Shown here one piece after another: positions 1-8,652 of a stretch of 25,970 nucleotides of DNA (positions are counted from its first letter, which is position 1; each line of letters starts with the position of its first letter). Below the pieces are notes generated by a model, which saw only the letters and a program-made list of their open reading frames with translations, was not told where the DNA came from and made no database searches. The position numbers and the translations under genes were made by a program. This DNA is from an uncultured Eubacteriales bacterium (GTDB taxonomy: Bacteria; Bacillota; Clostridia; Oscillospirales; Acutalibacteraceae), in assembly GCA_900540085.1 (NCBI GenBank), contig UQEU01000016.1, positions 1 through 25,970 on the forward strand, written 5' to 3'.

Positions 1-46
1 AAAAAGCCCTTCTAGGGCTTACTCAAGCCTCCGGCTTAGCCGGAGG
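1..46 (-). terminator. Tandem hairpins with T-tail, terminator of the zinc-ribbon/J-domain operon
   Basis: Two perfect hairpins lie beyond the stop of the minus-strand zinc-ribbon gene. The first met by transcription has an 8-bp GC-rich stem (28-35 with 39-46, loop TTA) and no T-run. The second has a 7-bp stem (4-10 with 14-20). Read on the minus strand, it is followed by T residues at the window edge, as in a Rho-independent terminator. Confidence 0.75.
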
Positions 47-96
47 TCTTGACTAATCATTAAGTTTTATTTGTCGTGATTGTTGAATGTGATTTT

Positions 97-528
97 TTAT
101 TTCACTTTCACGCTGAATTTCGTCTTGCAAATAGGACAGGTAACGGTGTGTTCCCCTTTTTTCTTCGGAAGACGCAGTGTTTTTTTACAGTTCGGACAAG
201 TTCTGAAAATGTGCGTTTTTCTGTATTTCCACTTGTCTGAAAGAAGTTTGAACTTGCTTTTTATTTTGTTTTTGAAAACAACATATTTATAGTTTTCCTG
301 TCGGCGTTTTGAAACATTTTTAGAGTAAACTCTGCAAATTGATGCAATAATCAGTCCGAGTGCAACTATGTACAAAATTGCCGATGCAGTACGGTTTCGG
401 ATGAATAAATCGAGCATAATTATAATGAGTGCAACGATATTCATCAGTCTGTACAAATCGTCGGGACCGTTTCTGCCGACAAGAGAATTTTGAAGTTTAT
501 AGCCAAGATTTCTGAAAAAGTTTTTCAA
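97..528 (-). CDS. Small membrane protein with C-terminal zinc ribbon, function unknown
   Basis: The protein has 143 residues. Residues about 30-68 form two hydrophobic segments (around IVALIIIMLDLF and ASAILYIVALGLIIASI), followed by a basic stretch. The C-terminus holds a CPNC...CPIC pair of knuckles, a typical zinc ribbon, so the metal site probably faces the cytoplasm. It starts 6 bases after the stop of the upstream J-domain gene and is almost certainly cotranscribed with it, which suggests a shared role in protein quality control or membrane assembly. That role is inferred from position only. I do not recognise a named family beyond the zinc ribbon. Confidence 0.8.
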   Translation of the reverse strand: MKNFFRNLGYKLQNSLVGRNGPDDLYRLMNIVALIIIMLDLFIRNRTASAILYIVALGLIIASICRVYSKNVSKRRQENYKYVVFKNKIKSKFKLLSDKWKYRKTHIFRTCPNCKKTLRLPKKKGEHTVTCPICKTKFSVKVK

Positions 529-534
529 AAAAAC

Positions 535-1353
535 TTACCCCCTGTAATTTTCATCTGTATTTTTTTTGCCGAAAAATTCGGCGGTATCATCATCGTCATC
601 ATCATAGTCGCCGTACTGACTGTATTGCGAATTTCCTTGAGAATAGTACGAAGGCCGTCTGCTTCTGCCTATTCCGAAAAGTCCGCCGAAAAATATGCCG
701 ACTATAAGACGGATAATCAAAATGATTAAAAATATTTTCAAAAACAACGAAAGACAACCGCCACGCCTGTGAGTTGTACGGTGTCCGTTTTGTTCGCTTG
801 TTGTGTATGTGTAACTGCCGAACGGAAAGCCGAAACCTCCGAAAGTAAAACTTCCGAAAGGAGAGTCGTAGTCATCAGACGGATTTTCTCCGTTTATTAG
901 ACTTTGGTACGCCCTTTGATAAACGGTGTTTGACGGTTCAAGTTCGCAGGCACGTTTTGCGTTTTTGATTGCCTCTTCTCTGTTTTGAAGTCCGGAGTAT
1001 GCAACTGCCGCAAAGTAGTGCCATTTTGCATTTCTGTCTTCAATATTTTTAAGCAAATTCAACGCCTGTGCGTATTGTCCGCTCATTAAAAACGACTGAA
1101 CAGAACGCATATAGTCGCTCGCCGACGCCGATGAACTTGTTTTTTGACCGTAAAATCCGTAGTCGCTTTTCGTTTCTCCGTTTTTTATTTGGTCGTAAGC
1201 CGAGTTGATTTCTGCCATTTTTTCTGCGGCAGATGCGTCGTTCGGGTTTAAATCGGGATGGTATTTTTTAGCAAGTTTTTTGTACGCCGCCGTTACCGTG
1301 TCCATATCTGCACCGTCAGGCACGCCTAAAACTTTGTATGGATTTTTTATCAT
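535..1353 (-). CDS. J-domain (DnaJ-like) protein with TPR-like region and C-terminal membrane anchor
   Basis: The protein has 272 residues. Residues 3-60 are a J-domain with the invariant HPD tripeptide (KKYHPDLNPN), which in this family stimulates DnaK ATPase activity. The DnaJ Gly/Phe region, zinc centre and CTDs are absent, so this is a class III J protein and not canonical DnaJ. Residues about 85-150 look like TPR repeats (YAQALNLLKNI, REEAIKNAKRACELEPSN). A glycine/phenylalanine-rich patch follows, then a hydrophobic segment at about 203-228 and a cytosolic or surface tail rich in Ser, Tyr and Asp, with six consecutive Asp. The start is fixed by AAAGGA 8 bases upstream. A TATAAT-like -10 lies at 1382-1387 on the minus strand, with no good -35. 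It probably recruits DnaK to a membrane site. Confidence 0.9.
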   Translation of the reverse strand: MIKNPYKVLGVPDGADMDTVTAAYKKLAKKYHPDLNPNDASAAEKMAEINSAYDQIKNGETKSDYGFYGQKTSSSASASDYMRSVQSFLMSGQYAQALNLLKNIEDRNAKWHYFAAVAYSGLQNREEAIKNAKRACELEPSNTVYQRAYQSLINGENPSDDYDSPFGSFTFGGFGFPFGSYTYTTSEQNGHRTTHRRGGCLSLFLKIFLIILIIRLIVGIFFGGLFGIGRSRRPSYYSQGNSQYSQYGDYDDDDDDTAEFFGKKNTDENYRG

Positions 1354-1590
1354 TTCATCTTTCCTTTAAATATATATAATTATTATAGCGTGTGTAAAAT
1401 ACAAATTCATTCTTTTACGGTAAATATTTATATTATAATTTATGAACAAAACAAAGCAAAATACTGCAAATTAAACGATTATAACTAATTTGTTGTATAT
1501 AATTTACTCGTCTGTATTCGCCGATTAACTATATAAAACATATCTGCAAAAATGTTTTTTGTTCAAAAAGGTGAAAAAAGTATCAAACTG

Positions 1591-1619
1591 TTGATAATTA
1601 TTTTTATGAGGTGTATATT
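1591..1619 (+). promoter_or_regulatory. Predicted sigma-A promoter of the ligase pair
   Basis: TTGATA (1591-1596), a 17-base spacer and TATATT (1614-1619) lie 33 bases before the start of the glutamate-cysteine ligase homologue. The rest of the 1354-1590 gap is AT-rich, and I see no other feature in it. Confidence 0.65.
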
Positions 1620-1651
1620 ATTTTTATAGTAATGATAGGAATTTAGAAAAT

Positions 1652-2893
1652 ATGACAGATTTGGAAAAACAACTAGTGTCGGTGTTCAAAAGCGGTGTTA
1701 AGGAAAAACACGGCTTTTCACTCGGCGTTGAAACTGAACATTTTGTCACGGACAAAAAGAAAAACAGGCGTGTATATTATGATGACGGCGTCGAAAACTT
1801 GCTTGAAGAAGCGTCGGCATTTTTTGAAGATGTTTCTTTTTTCGGCGACAGAGTTGCCTCACTCGGCAACAAAAATTATGTTGTTACGCTTGAGCCGTCG
1901 GCTCAGTTTGAGGTAAGTATTCGCCCTTGTGAAAATATTTCAGAGATAGAAAATATATATAATGATTTTTTGAGCGTTTTTACTCCGCTTTTAAAAAAGC
2001 ACGGATTTTCGCTTGAAATGTACGGTTACAGCAGAAATTCGCTTGCCGATGATTGCAAAATCATTCCGAAAGAACGCTATCGCCTGATGAACGGCTATTT
2101 TAAAAGTCTCGGCAACACACCTCAATATATGATGCGTCAAACCTGTGCAACACAAGTCAGCATAGATTATTTCAGCGAAAAAGATTTTGTTGATAAACTC
2201 AGACTCGCTTCCGTTTTGTCGCCGATTTTGTACCTTGTCAGCGAAAATTCGCCCGTTACGGAGTGCAAAAAAACAGATAATCATTGCCCGAGAATAGACG
2301 CTTGGCGAAAAGTTGACGACACCCGAACAGGAATTATAAGAAATATTTTTGACGACGATTTTTCTTTTGAAAAACTTGCAGAGTTTTACTCAAATATTTC
2401 CCCGATTTTTATTTTTGAAAACGGAAGAGAAGTGTTTACGGGCAAAAAAACGGCAAGAGAGATTTTTGAAAACAAAACGGTAACCGACGAAAATGTAAAC
2501 CATTTGTTGTCAATGGCATTTTTCGATTCGAGAGTTAAAAATTTTATAGAAATACGAAGTGCAGACAGTATGCCCGTCGAATTTACACTTGCGTATTGTT
2601 CGCTTATAAAAGGCATTTTTTCAAGTGAAAATACTGTAAAAAGCCTTCTTGATTTTGCAAACTGTAAAACAACAAAAGAAATAGAAAATGCAAAAACACA
2701 GGTTGCACTTTTTGGCTATGAGGCTGAAGTTTACGGAAAAAATGCAAAACAATTTGCCGAATTTGTTATAGAAAATGCGAAAAACAATTTAAACGAAAGT
2801 GAAAAAAAGTATATTCTTTTGCTTGAAAACTGTGTGAAATCGGGTAAAAGCGTATATGAATTTTCGGAGGAAACAGATGAAATTTCTCGATGA
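1652..2893 (+). CDS. Glutamate-cysteine ligase family protein (GCS2, plant-type)
   Basis: The protein has 413 residues. It should join glutamate through its gamma-carboxyl to cysteine or another amine, using ATP, in the cytosol. GCS2-family hallmarks are visible: an early GVETEHF metal/ATP segment (residues about 25-31), LEPSAQFEVS (80-89), IPKERYRLMNGYF (about 137-149), and MMRQTCATQVSIDY (about 159-172). These match the plant-type GCL/EgtA fold and not the E. coli GshA or GshF type. AGGA lies about 11 bases before the ATG. The downstream ATP-grasp gene overlaps its end by 17 bases, so the two are translationally coupled and probably act consecutively. Substrate choice (cysteine versus another amino acid) cannot be read from the sequence. 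Confidence 0.85.
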   Translation: MTDLEKQLVSVFKSGVKEKHGFSLGVETEHFVTDKKKNRRVYYDDGVENLLEEASAFFEDVSFFGDRVASLGNKNYVVTLEPSAQFEVSIRPCENISEIENIYNDFLSVFTPLLKKHGFSLEMYGYSRNSLADDCKIIPKERYRLMNGYFKSLGNTPQYMMRQTCATQVSIDYFSEKDFVDKLRLASVLSPILYLVSENSPVTECKKTDNHCPRIDAWRKVDDTRTGIIRNIFDDDFSFEKLAEFYSNISPIFIFENGREVFTGKKTAREIFENKTVTDENVNHLLSMAFFDSRVKNFIEIRSADSMPVEFTLAYCSLIKGIFSSENTVKSLLDFANCKTTKEIENAKTQVALFGYEAEVYGKNAKQFAEFVIENAKNNLNESEKKYILLLENCVKSGKSVYEFSEETDEISR

Positions 2894-4256
2894 GAAGTAT
2901 TTTGAAACTGCAAATAAAAACAGAGAAGAGTGCAGAAAACAGGCGCTTGTTCAAAGAAATTATTTGACAAACGAGTCAACTGCAAAGTATCACGGCAGAG
3001 CCGTTTATACAATGTTTATGCCAAAACTTTTTTCTGAAAAAGAAACGGAAAAATTTAAAAGTATTGTTGAAATGTCAAACAGAATTTTCAACAAGGTTAT
3101 AAAAAGATACTGCGAAAATGCAGAGTTTCGCAAAGCTTTCGGCTTTTCAAAAGAACTTGAAGAATTGATTTTGCTTGACAACGGCTATGAAAATGTCATT
3201 CCCGTCAGCAGAATAGATATATTTTTTAATGAAGATGAAAAATCGTCTGACTATATGAATTTTAAGTTTTGCGAAATAAATACAGACGGCTCAAGTGCAA
3301 TGAACGAGGACAGAGAACTTGTTACGGCTGTTAAAAAAACAGGCGTGTTCAACGAGTTTGAAAAGGAGTATGAGTTAAAATCTTTTGAACTTTTTGACTC
3401 TCTTGTTGACGAATTTCTTAAAATATATGAAACTTACGGCAAAAAAGTCGAAAATCCAAATGTTATCATCACTGATTTTACCGAAAATGCAACGAGTGAA
3501 GAATTTAAACAGTTTAAAAAGGCGTTTGAAAGAAAAAATTTGAATTGTGAAATTGTCGATATAAGAGATTTTGAGTATCAAGACGGAGTTTTAAAAACAC
3601 CGAATAAAATGAAAGTTGACCTTGTATATCGCCGTGCCGTTACGGCAGATATTATGAAAAACTACGACTTTATTCAGCCATTTTTAAATGCCGTAAAGGA
3701 CGGTGCAGTTTGTCTTATGGGCAGTTTCAGAACGCAGGTTGTCCATACCAAAACGCTTTTCGAGGTTTTGTGCAATACAAAACTCACTTCATCGTTTTTG
3801 GAAAAAGACGAACTTGAATTTATTGAAAATCATATTCCCAAAACATTTGAACTCAGCCGTGAAAATAAATTAATCAACATAGACGAAATTAAAAAAGAAA
3901 GAAAAAAATGGATAGTGAAACCGACCGATTCATACGGCTCGAAAAATGTTTTGTCAGGTGTTGAGTGCGAAAACGACGAAGAATGGGCAGAGTTTATTGA
4001 TAACTGTCTTGAACTTGACGACAAATATATTGTTCAGGAATTTATCACTCCGTACAGAAGCAAAAACCTCGACTTCATAGACGGCAACGGCTTTGAAGAT
4101 ATTAAAGAGTATTTTAATTTGACAGGACTTTTTTCTTACGGTGGAAAATTTTCGGGAGTATATTCGAGAGTTGCTCAAAATGAAGTCATTTCCACCGTTT
4201 ACAGCGAGATTGCATTGCCGAGTTTTTGCGTGAGTGAAAGAAAAAACAGTATTTAA
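2877..4256 (+). CDS. ATP-grasp ligase, glutathionylspermidine-synthase-like, probable second step after the gamma-glutamyl ligase
   Basis: The protein has 459 residues from the ATG at 2877, chosen because GGAGG sits 6 bases upstream. An in-frame start at 2856 lacks such a site. ATP-grasp-like elements appear in the order seen in circularly permuted family members: FCEINTDGSSAMNEDR (about 128-143), DLVYRRAVTAD, GSFRTQVVHTK, the nucleotide-binding IVKPTDSYGSKNV (about 338-350), YIVQEFITPYRSK, and a C-terminal GLFSYGGKFSGVYSRVAQ. It is not recognisably GshB. Its 17-base overlap with the ligase gene suggests it adds an amino acid or amine to the gamma-glutamyl product. The acceptor is unknown. 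The family assignment rests on motifs alone. Confidence 0.7.
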   Translation: MKFLDEKYFETANKNREECRKQALVQRNYLTNESTAKYHGRAVYTMFMPKLFSEKETEKFKSIVEMSNRIFNKVIKRYCENAEFRKAFGFSKELEELILLDNGYENVIPVSRIDIFFNEDEKSSDYMNFKFCEINTDGSSAMNEDRELVTAVKKTGVFNEFEKEYELKSFELFDSLVDEFLKIYETYGKKVENPNVIITDFTENATSEEFKQFKKAFERKNLNCEIVDIRDFEYQDGVLKTPNKMKVDLVYRRAVTADIMKNYDFIQPFLNAVKDGAVCLMGSFRTQVVHTKTLFEVLCNTKLTSSFLEKDELEFIENHIPKTFELSRENKLINIDEIKKERKKWIVKPTDSYGSKNVLSGVECENDEEWAEFIDNCLELDDKYIVQEFITPYRSKNLDFIDGNGFEDIKEYFNLTGLFSYGGKFSGVYSRVAQNEVISTVYSEIALPSFCVSERKNSI

Positions 4257-4282
4257 CTTTTCAATTTAATAATACAAAAAAT

Positions 4283-4318
4283 AAAACCATAGGACGATTC
4301 TTTGCCCTATGGTTTTTT
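4283..4318. terminator. Bidirectional terminator between ATP-grasp and degV-type genes
   Basis: An 11-bp perfect stem (4283-4293 with 4306-4316) has a 12-base loop. The plus strand ends in T6 and the minus strand also runs into a T-rich tract. It separates two convergent operons. Confidence 0.9.
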
Positions 4319-4368
4319 ATATAATTAAGTGATTTTTTTGATTTTTAAAATCGGATTTGGATTTAAAA

Positions 4369-5229
4369 TTATTTTTTAATGTAAAAAATTGCAAATGTTT
4401 TTGGTCCGCAGTGGCTTGAAATTACACAGCCAGCGTCGGCAATGATGATTTCTTCAAACTTGCCTGTACCTTCAAAAAGACCTTTTACAAACATTATCGT
4501 TTCTTTTGAAACATCACCCGAATTTGAAATGAAAATTCGTGATTTGTCCATTTTGTCGCTGTTTTTCAATATGTCTTTTGCATAATTTTTATAAACTGCG
4601 TCGATTTTTCCACGATACTTTTTAGAAACATCAAGTGTTCCCGTTTCTGCATTGACTGCAATTTCGGGTTTAATTCCCAAAAGGTTTGCGCCGAGTTTTG
4701 TTACACCCGAGCATCTGCCGCCTTTGTGGAGATAGTCAAGATTGTTGATTACGAAAGTTGCGCTTGTTTTCGGAACGAGTTTTCTCACTTTGTCTGCAAT
4801 TTTTTTTGCGTCCAAGCCTTTATCTCTAAAATCCGCCGCTTTGAGAACAAGCAGACCGAAACCGTGACACAGTGAGCGAGAGTCAACAATATGCACACCG
4901 CTGAACTCACTCGCCGCATTGACTGCGTTTTGGTAACTTGACGATATACCCGACGATAGCGAAATGTGTACTACTTCAGAGCCGTCTTCCGTCAGTTTTT
5001 TGAAAAGGTCATAGTATTGACCGATAGGCACGGCTGAAGTTTTCGGCAACACTTTTGTTTTTGAAACATTGTCGTAAATTGCCTGCGGCTTAATATCTAT
5101 TCCGTCACGGTAAGACACTTCGCCGAGAAGTACGCTGAGCGGTACTATTGTAATTTCTCTTTTTTCTGTGATATCTTTCGGCAAATCGCAAGGGGAGTCT
5201 GCCGTGATGAATACATTTGCTTTTTTCAA
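4369..5229 (-). CDS. DegV family fatty-acid-binding protein
   Basis: DegV/FakB proteins bind a fatty acid and present it to the FakA kinase. Family landmarks are the N-terminal ITADSPCDLP, KTSAVPIGQYY, the HISLSSGISSSYQNA loop, HIVDSRSLCHGFGLLVLKAA, and NLDYLHKGGRCSG followed by LLGIKPEI. Length (286 residues) is normal. The longest ORF opens with GTG at 5238, but the better start is TTG at 5229, because AGGTG lies 6 bases before it. That motif straddles the stop of the upstream gene. It is the last gene of a five-gene minus-strand operon and ends at the bidirectional terminator. No fakA is visible in the window, so the partner kinase must lie elsewhere. Confidence 0.92.
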   Translation of the reverse strand: MKKANVFITADSPCDLPKDITEKREITIVPLSVLLGEVSYRDGIDIKPQAIYDNVSKTKVLPKTSAVPIGQYYDLFKKLTEDGSEVVHISLSSGISSSYQNAVNAASEFSGVHIVDSRSLCHGFGLLVLKAADFRDKGLDAKKIADKVRKLVPKTSATFVINNLDYLHKGGRCSGVTKLGANLLGIKPEIAVNAETGTLDVSKKYRGKIDAVYKNYAKDILKNSDKMDKSRIFISNSGDVSKETIMFVKGLFEGTGKFEEIIIADAGCVISSHCGPKTFAIFYIKK

Positions 5230-5238
5230 TATTAACAC

Positions 5239-6480
5239 CTACTGTTTTCCGAATTTGATTGTCAAATCGGAAATTTCCTCTTTTTCATATTCATTATCAA
5301 AATTAATTTCAAGTATATAAAAACCGTTTCGCTGTGAAACTTCTGCTTTTGCAGCAATATTTCTGTCATCGACCACAACACTGTACTGTTTGTTTGTAAT
5401 TGTGTTTTCGTCGAAAGGTTTTTTTGAAACAATTTGAACTTTGTCTTCTCTGACCATAATTCTCCAGATTGACAAAGCGTCTTTTTCATTTACCGTAATG
5501 TCTTTTTTATCGTTCAATTTTGTTGAAAATTCAAAAGAACCGTTGGCGGCACTTTCGGAATACGCTTTGTTTCTTACGAGAACATCCCAATCCTTAACAT
5601 CTCTTACGGCACCGTTTGGTGCTTTTGCTTTTAACTCGTCAGTTGTGGTAAATGCCGTTGAATTCGATTTAATTCCTATATCGGTAGGAGTGATGCTCAA
5701 ATCGTACTTCAGTTGTCCTATATACTTTTGTTCTTCAAATTCTTTGAATTTTGCAAGCACATCTATTGTTACGGTAATGATAGCTGTTTTTGCATCAACC
5801 GTGAAATACACTCCGCCTCTCGACCAATTCAGCAATGTAGCCGTTTTTCCGTCGTCGGTTTTGGGCGTTTTGATAAATGTTGCGTACTTCGTCTGTGCAA
5901 TACCCGTTTTTTCATCGTATTTGATAAAACTGTTTATGTCGCCGAGACAGAACTGCAAAGTGTCGGGTAATGATTGAATTTGACTGAGTTCCTGCAAAAT
6001 TCTTGCTTTAATAACATTTTTTGCTTTGTAACGATTTATAACTTTTGTCGTAATATTCGGTGTGCCGTCAGCCAAAAAGTCGATATTTACAATATATATA
6101 TCATAAACATCTTTGTTTGAAAATTCTTCCTTTCCGGCATACGCTTTGCATACGACTTCCTTTTTCTTGTCGTTGTCAATATCCAAATAGTATGTTTCTG
6201 AATTTTCTTTTGTTATTAAATTGTTCCATTCGCTGAGATTTTTTTCGGTACCCTTGTAGTTGATTGTCACAAAAGTGCCTTTTCGGTACAGTTTAATTTC
6301 TTCGTCGGGAAACTCTGCAAAAAGTACCGTCGGCTCTTCCTTTTCGGTTGTTGTTTCGTATGTTACGGGGTTTTCTTTTTCAAACTTCTTTTTTTTCTCG
6401 TTGTGAAAAATCATAACTCCGAAAAGTACGACGCAAACCAAAACCAAAGATACGATTACAAGTATGTTTTTATTTTTCAT
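5239..6480 (-). CDS. Membrane-anchored extracytoplasmic protein of unknown function
   Basis: The protein has about 413 residues. A short basic start (MKNKN) and one hydrophobic segment (residues about 5-24) form an uncleaved anchor or signal; there is no lipobox. A charged, threonine-rich linker (residues about 30-50) leads to a large hydrophilic beta-rich domain. YYLDIDNDKKKEVV resembles the Asp-rich calcium loop of FG-GAP/VCBS-like repeats. The ATG at 6480 has AAAAAGG 9 bases upstream; the alternative at 6486 is only 3 bases from it. The 5' end overlaps the HAD gene and the 3' end abuts the DegV gene, so all are cotranscribed. I do not recognise the family. Confidence 0.8.
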   Translation of the reverse strand: MKNKNILVIVSLVLVCVVLFGVMIFHNEKKKKFEKENPVTYETTTEKEEPTVLFAEFPDEEIKLYRKGTFVTINYKGTEKNLSEWNNLITKENSETYYLDIDNDKKKEVVCKAYAGKEEFSNKDVYDIYIVNIDFLADGTPNITTKVINRYKAKNVIKARILQELSQIQSLPDTLQFCLGDINSFIKYDEKTGIAQTKYATFIKTPKTDDGKTATLLNWSRGGVYFTVDAKTAIITVTIDVLAKFKEFEEQKYIGQLKYDLSITPTDIGIKSNSTAFTTTDELKAKAPNGAVRDVKDWDVLVRNKAYSESAANGSFEFSTKLNDKKDITVNEKDALSIWRIMVREDKVQIVSKKPFDENTITNKQYSVVVDDRNIAAKAEVSQRNGFYILEINFDNEYEKEEISDLTIKFGKQ

Positions 6481-7075
6481 TTGCATAAGCCTTTTTATAA
6501 TTGAATTTTATTCTTGAGCCGTTTACAATGTGAAAACAGTTTTGACCTAAAGAAAAAATCGGTTTGTCGTGGAGCATTGAGTCCGAGTAAACATCAACAA
6601 CTTGAGTTTTTTCTTTATCAAATGCATTATAAAAACGGTTGACTTTTTCTTCGCCTTTACAGTTTTCTCCGATTAAAACGCCGTTTTTACTGAATTTTGA
6701 GCATAGCAGACAGTCAATTTCAATGCCTTTTCTCTTTGCTATTTCTTCAAGTAAAAAGTCGGGAGAAGCAGAGATGACAACGGCGTACCTTTTTCTGTTT
6801 TCCTTTTTGAACCATGTAAATACGCTTTTTTCGTATTTGTCCCAAAAGTTTTTAACTGCTTGTTTTTTAGGCACAAGGGCATAAAAAAGGAAGCACACTT
6901 TTTTAAATTTGTTAAGGTCTATTATTTTCAAAAAAAGCAAAACAGACGCAACAAATACTATCGGGAGATATATGATACACCACGGATAATGCAAAAGACA
7001 GTATATTGTAAATTTTGAACCGCTGTCAAAAGGAACGACTGTTTTGTCAAAATCATAAATATCGACTTGCATCAT
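6470..7075 (-). CDS. HAD-superfamily phosphatase (HAD-IB, SerB-like)
   Basis: The protein has 201 residues. HAD motifs are clear: motif I DFDKT (residues 8-12, first Asp nucleophile), motif II ISASP (about 101-105), a candidate motif III lysine in the GEEKVNRFY region, and motif IV YSDSMLHDKP (about 163-172). The layout matches the HAD-IB group that contains phosphoserine phosphatase-like enzymes. A hydrophobic cap segment (about 27-55) suggests membrane association or a lipid phosphate substrate. Its start overlaps the dCMP deaminase stop by 4 bases (ATGA) and its end overlaps the next gene, so translation is coupled. The substrate is unknown. Confidence 0.85.
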   Translation of the reverse strand: MMQVDIYDFDKTVVPFDSGSKFTIYCLLHYPWCIIYLPIVFVASVLLFLKIIDLNKFKKVCFLFYALVPKKQAVKNFWDKYEKSVFTWFKKENRKRYAVVISASPDFLLEEIAKRKGIEIDCLLCSKFSKNGVLIGENCKGEEKVNRFYNAFDKEKTQVVDVYSDSMLHDKPIFSLGQNCFHIVNGSRIKFNYKKAYANEK

Positions 7076-7563
7076 ACATCCTCAACATTTAAAGACAGTG
7101 TGATATGGCTTTTTTCACTTTTAAACTGAGTGAGTTTGATGCTCGCTGCATTCAACATCTTTTTACTTGCGATTGTTGACGGCGAGTCGGCGTATTTGTC
7201 GGAAATGTAGATAACTTCTTTAATTCCCGATTGGATGATTGCTTTTGCACACTCGTTGCACGGGAAAAGTGCTACATATATTTTACAGTCTTTGAGATTT
7301 CTTCCGCCTGCGTTTAGTATGGCGTTCAGTTCTGCGTGGCATACATAAGGGTATTTTGTGTTTTCGCCCTCTCGCTCCCACGGAAAATCGTCGTCGCCGC
7401 AGCCCCACGGAAAACCGTTGTAGCCGACGCTCATTATTTTGTTCTCTTGGTTTACGATACAAGCACCGACCTGTGTGCTTGGGTCCTTGCTTCTTTGTGC
7501 AGACAGTACGGCAATTCCCATAAAATATTCGTCCCAAGAAATGTAGTTATCTCGTTTAGCCAT
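7072..7563 (-). CDS. comEB: Deoxycytidylate (dCMP) deaminase, ComEB type
   Basis: It converts dCMP to dUMP for thymidylate synthesis. The zinc site is visible as HAELNAI (catalytic Glu in HAE) and PCNECAK (two Cys ligands). SAQRSKDPSTQVGACIV and SVGYNGFPWGC are typical of the family and its substrate pocket. Length (163 residues) is normal. AGAGGA stands 8 bases before the ATG. It begins 15 bases after the Mrp stop and overlaps the HAD gene by 4 bases. Confidence 0.95.
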   Translation of the reverse strand: MAKRDNYISWDEYFMGIAVLSAQRSKDPSTQVGACIVNQENKIMSVGYNGFPWGCGDDDFPWEREGENTKYPYVCHAELNAILNAGGRNLKDCKIYVALFPCNECAKAIIQSGIKEVIYISDKYADSPSTIASKKMLNAASIKLTQFKSEKSHITLSLNVEDV

Positions 7564-7578
7564 TTTTCTGTTCCTCTT

Positions 7579-8406
7579 TTATTTTGTAAGTGCGTCAACA
7601 AAATCGTTCAGTTCTTCAATTTCAGCCTGTTCGATTTTGCCTTCGTCAACAAGTTTTCTGATTTCAGGTCTTGACGGAATTTTTGCAAGCAGGGGGATAC
7701 CGAACTCTTTTGCAATGTCGTCAGTGTTGCTTTTTCCGAAAATGTAGTGTTTTTTACCGCATTCGTCGCAGACAAAATAACTCATATTTTCAATAATTCC
7801 GAGTACGGAAATGTCCATCATATTTGCCATATTGAGTGCTTTTTCAACTATCATTTTAACAAGTTCCTGCGGTGTTGAAACTATTACAATTCCGTCTGTT
7901 TTAAGACTTTGAAAAACAGTCAGTGCAACATCGCTTGTGCCGGGAGGCATATCTACAAAAAGATAGTCAAGTTCGCCCCAATTTACATCTGTCCAAAACT
8001 GTTCGATAAGACCGCTGATAACGGGACCTCTCCAAACAACAGGTGTGTTTTCGTTTTCAAGGAGTAAATTGATACTCATTATTTTAATTCCGTTTTCGGT
8101 AACTGTCGGCAAAAGACCTGTGTTGTCCTGCATAGCCCTTGTTTTGATACCGAAAGATTTCGGAACGCTCGGACCTGTAACATCGGCGTCAAGTATTCCG
8201 ACTTTAAGTCCTGCTTTAGCACAGGCAGAGGCAAGAGCACAGGTGATAAAACTTTTTCCGACCCCGCCTTTACCGCTTACAACGCCGATAACAATTTTAA
8301 TTTTTGAGTATTTGTTTAAAGGTTTCAAAAAAGACTTTTTGTCAGTCTTTCTTTCTTCACAGTTTGAAGAGCAGTTCGCACAATCGTGATTGCAGTTTTC
8401 GCTCAT
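7579..8406 (-). CDS. mrp: Mrp/NBP35-family iron-sulfur carrier ATPase
   Basis: It is a P-loop ATPase that carries and transfers Fe-S clusters in the cytosol. The deviant Walker A motif GKGGVGKS, the Walker B-like region DYLFVDMPPGTSD, and the CDECGKK pair towards the C-terminus, which holds the bridging cluster in dimers, are all present. The N-terminus has four extra cysteines (CNHDCANCSSNC), as in NBP35-type members. The ATG at 8406 is preferred: GGAG lies about 9 bases upstream, whereas the ATG at 8415 directly abuts it. This is the first gene of the five-gene operon. A promoter must lie in the short gap after the lexA terminator, but none is convincing. Confidence 0.93.
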   Translation of the reverse strand: MSENCNHDCANCSSNCEERKTDKKSFLKPLNKYSKIKIVIGVVSGKGGVGKSFITCALASACAKAGLKVGILDADVTGPSVPKSFGIKTRAMQDNTGLLPTVTENGIKIMSINLLLENENTPVVWRGPVISGLIEQFWTDVNWGELDYLFVDMPPGTSDVALTVFQSLKTDGIVIVSTPQELVKMIVEKALNMANMMDISVLGIIENMSYFVCDECGKKHYIFGKSNTDDIAKEFGIPLLAKIPSRPEIRKLVDEGKIEQAEIEELNDFVDALTK

Positions 8407-8462
8407 TTGAAACATCTCCGTAATATAGTTATATAAATATCAATATTATAGAATAATATCAC

Positions 8463-8496
8463 AAAAACGGTGTTTTATCAACAAAACACCGTTTTT
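8463..8496 (-). terminator. Terminator downstream of lexA
   Basis: A 14-bp perfect stem (8463-8476 with 8483-8496) with a 6-base loop carries A/T-runs at both ends. It lies about 155 bases beyond the lexA stop and just before the Mrp operon. The AT-rich 8497-8652 segment shows only a weak AT hairpin. Confidence 0.8.
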
Positions 8497-8652
8497 ATTT
8501 TTTAAAAATTAATAATTATATTTAATTTTAATATAAGTTTTAATAAAGGTCAACAGATTATTAAATATATATTGCAAATATAAAATTAAAAGTGTTGTAA
8601 TAACGGACTTTGTGTATATAAATCAGCACGATTTCGATTTATATTTTTGAAA

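Noticed and set aside
490..729. 79-codon plus-strand frame
   Set aside because: It is antisense to the J-domain gene's Asp/Ser-rich end, which has clear domain and ribosome-site support.
8616..8644. 9-bp AT-only hairpin just after lexA
   Set aside because: It is weak and has no T-tail in the right position; the strong hairpin at 8463-8496 is the terminator.
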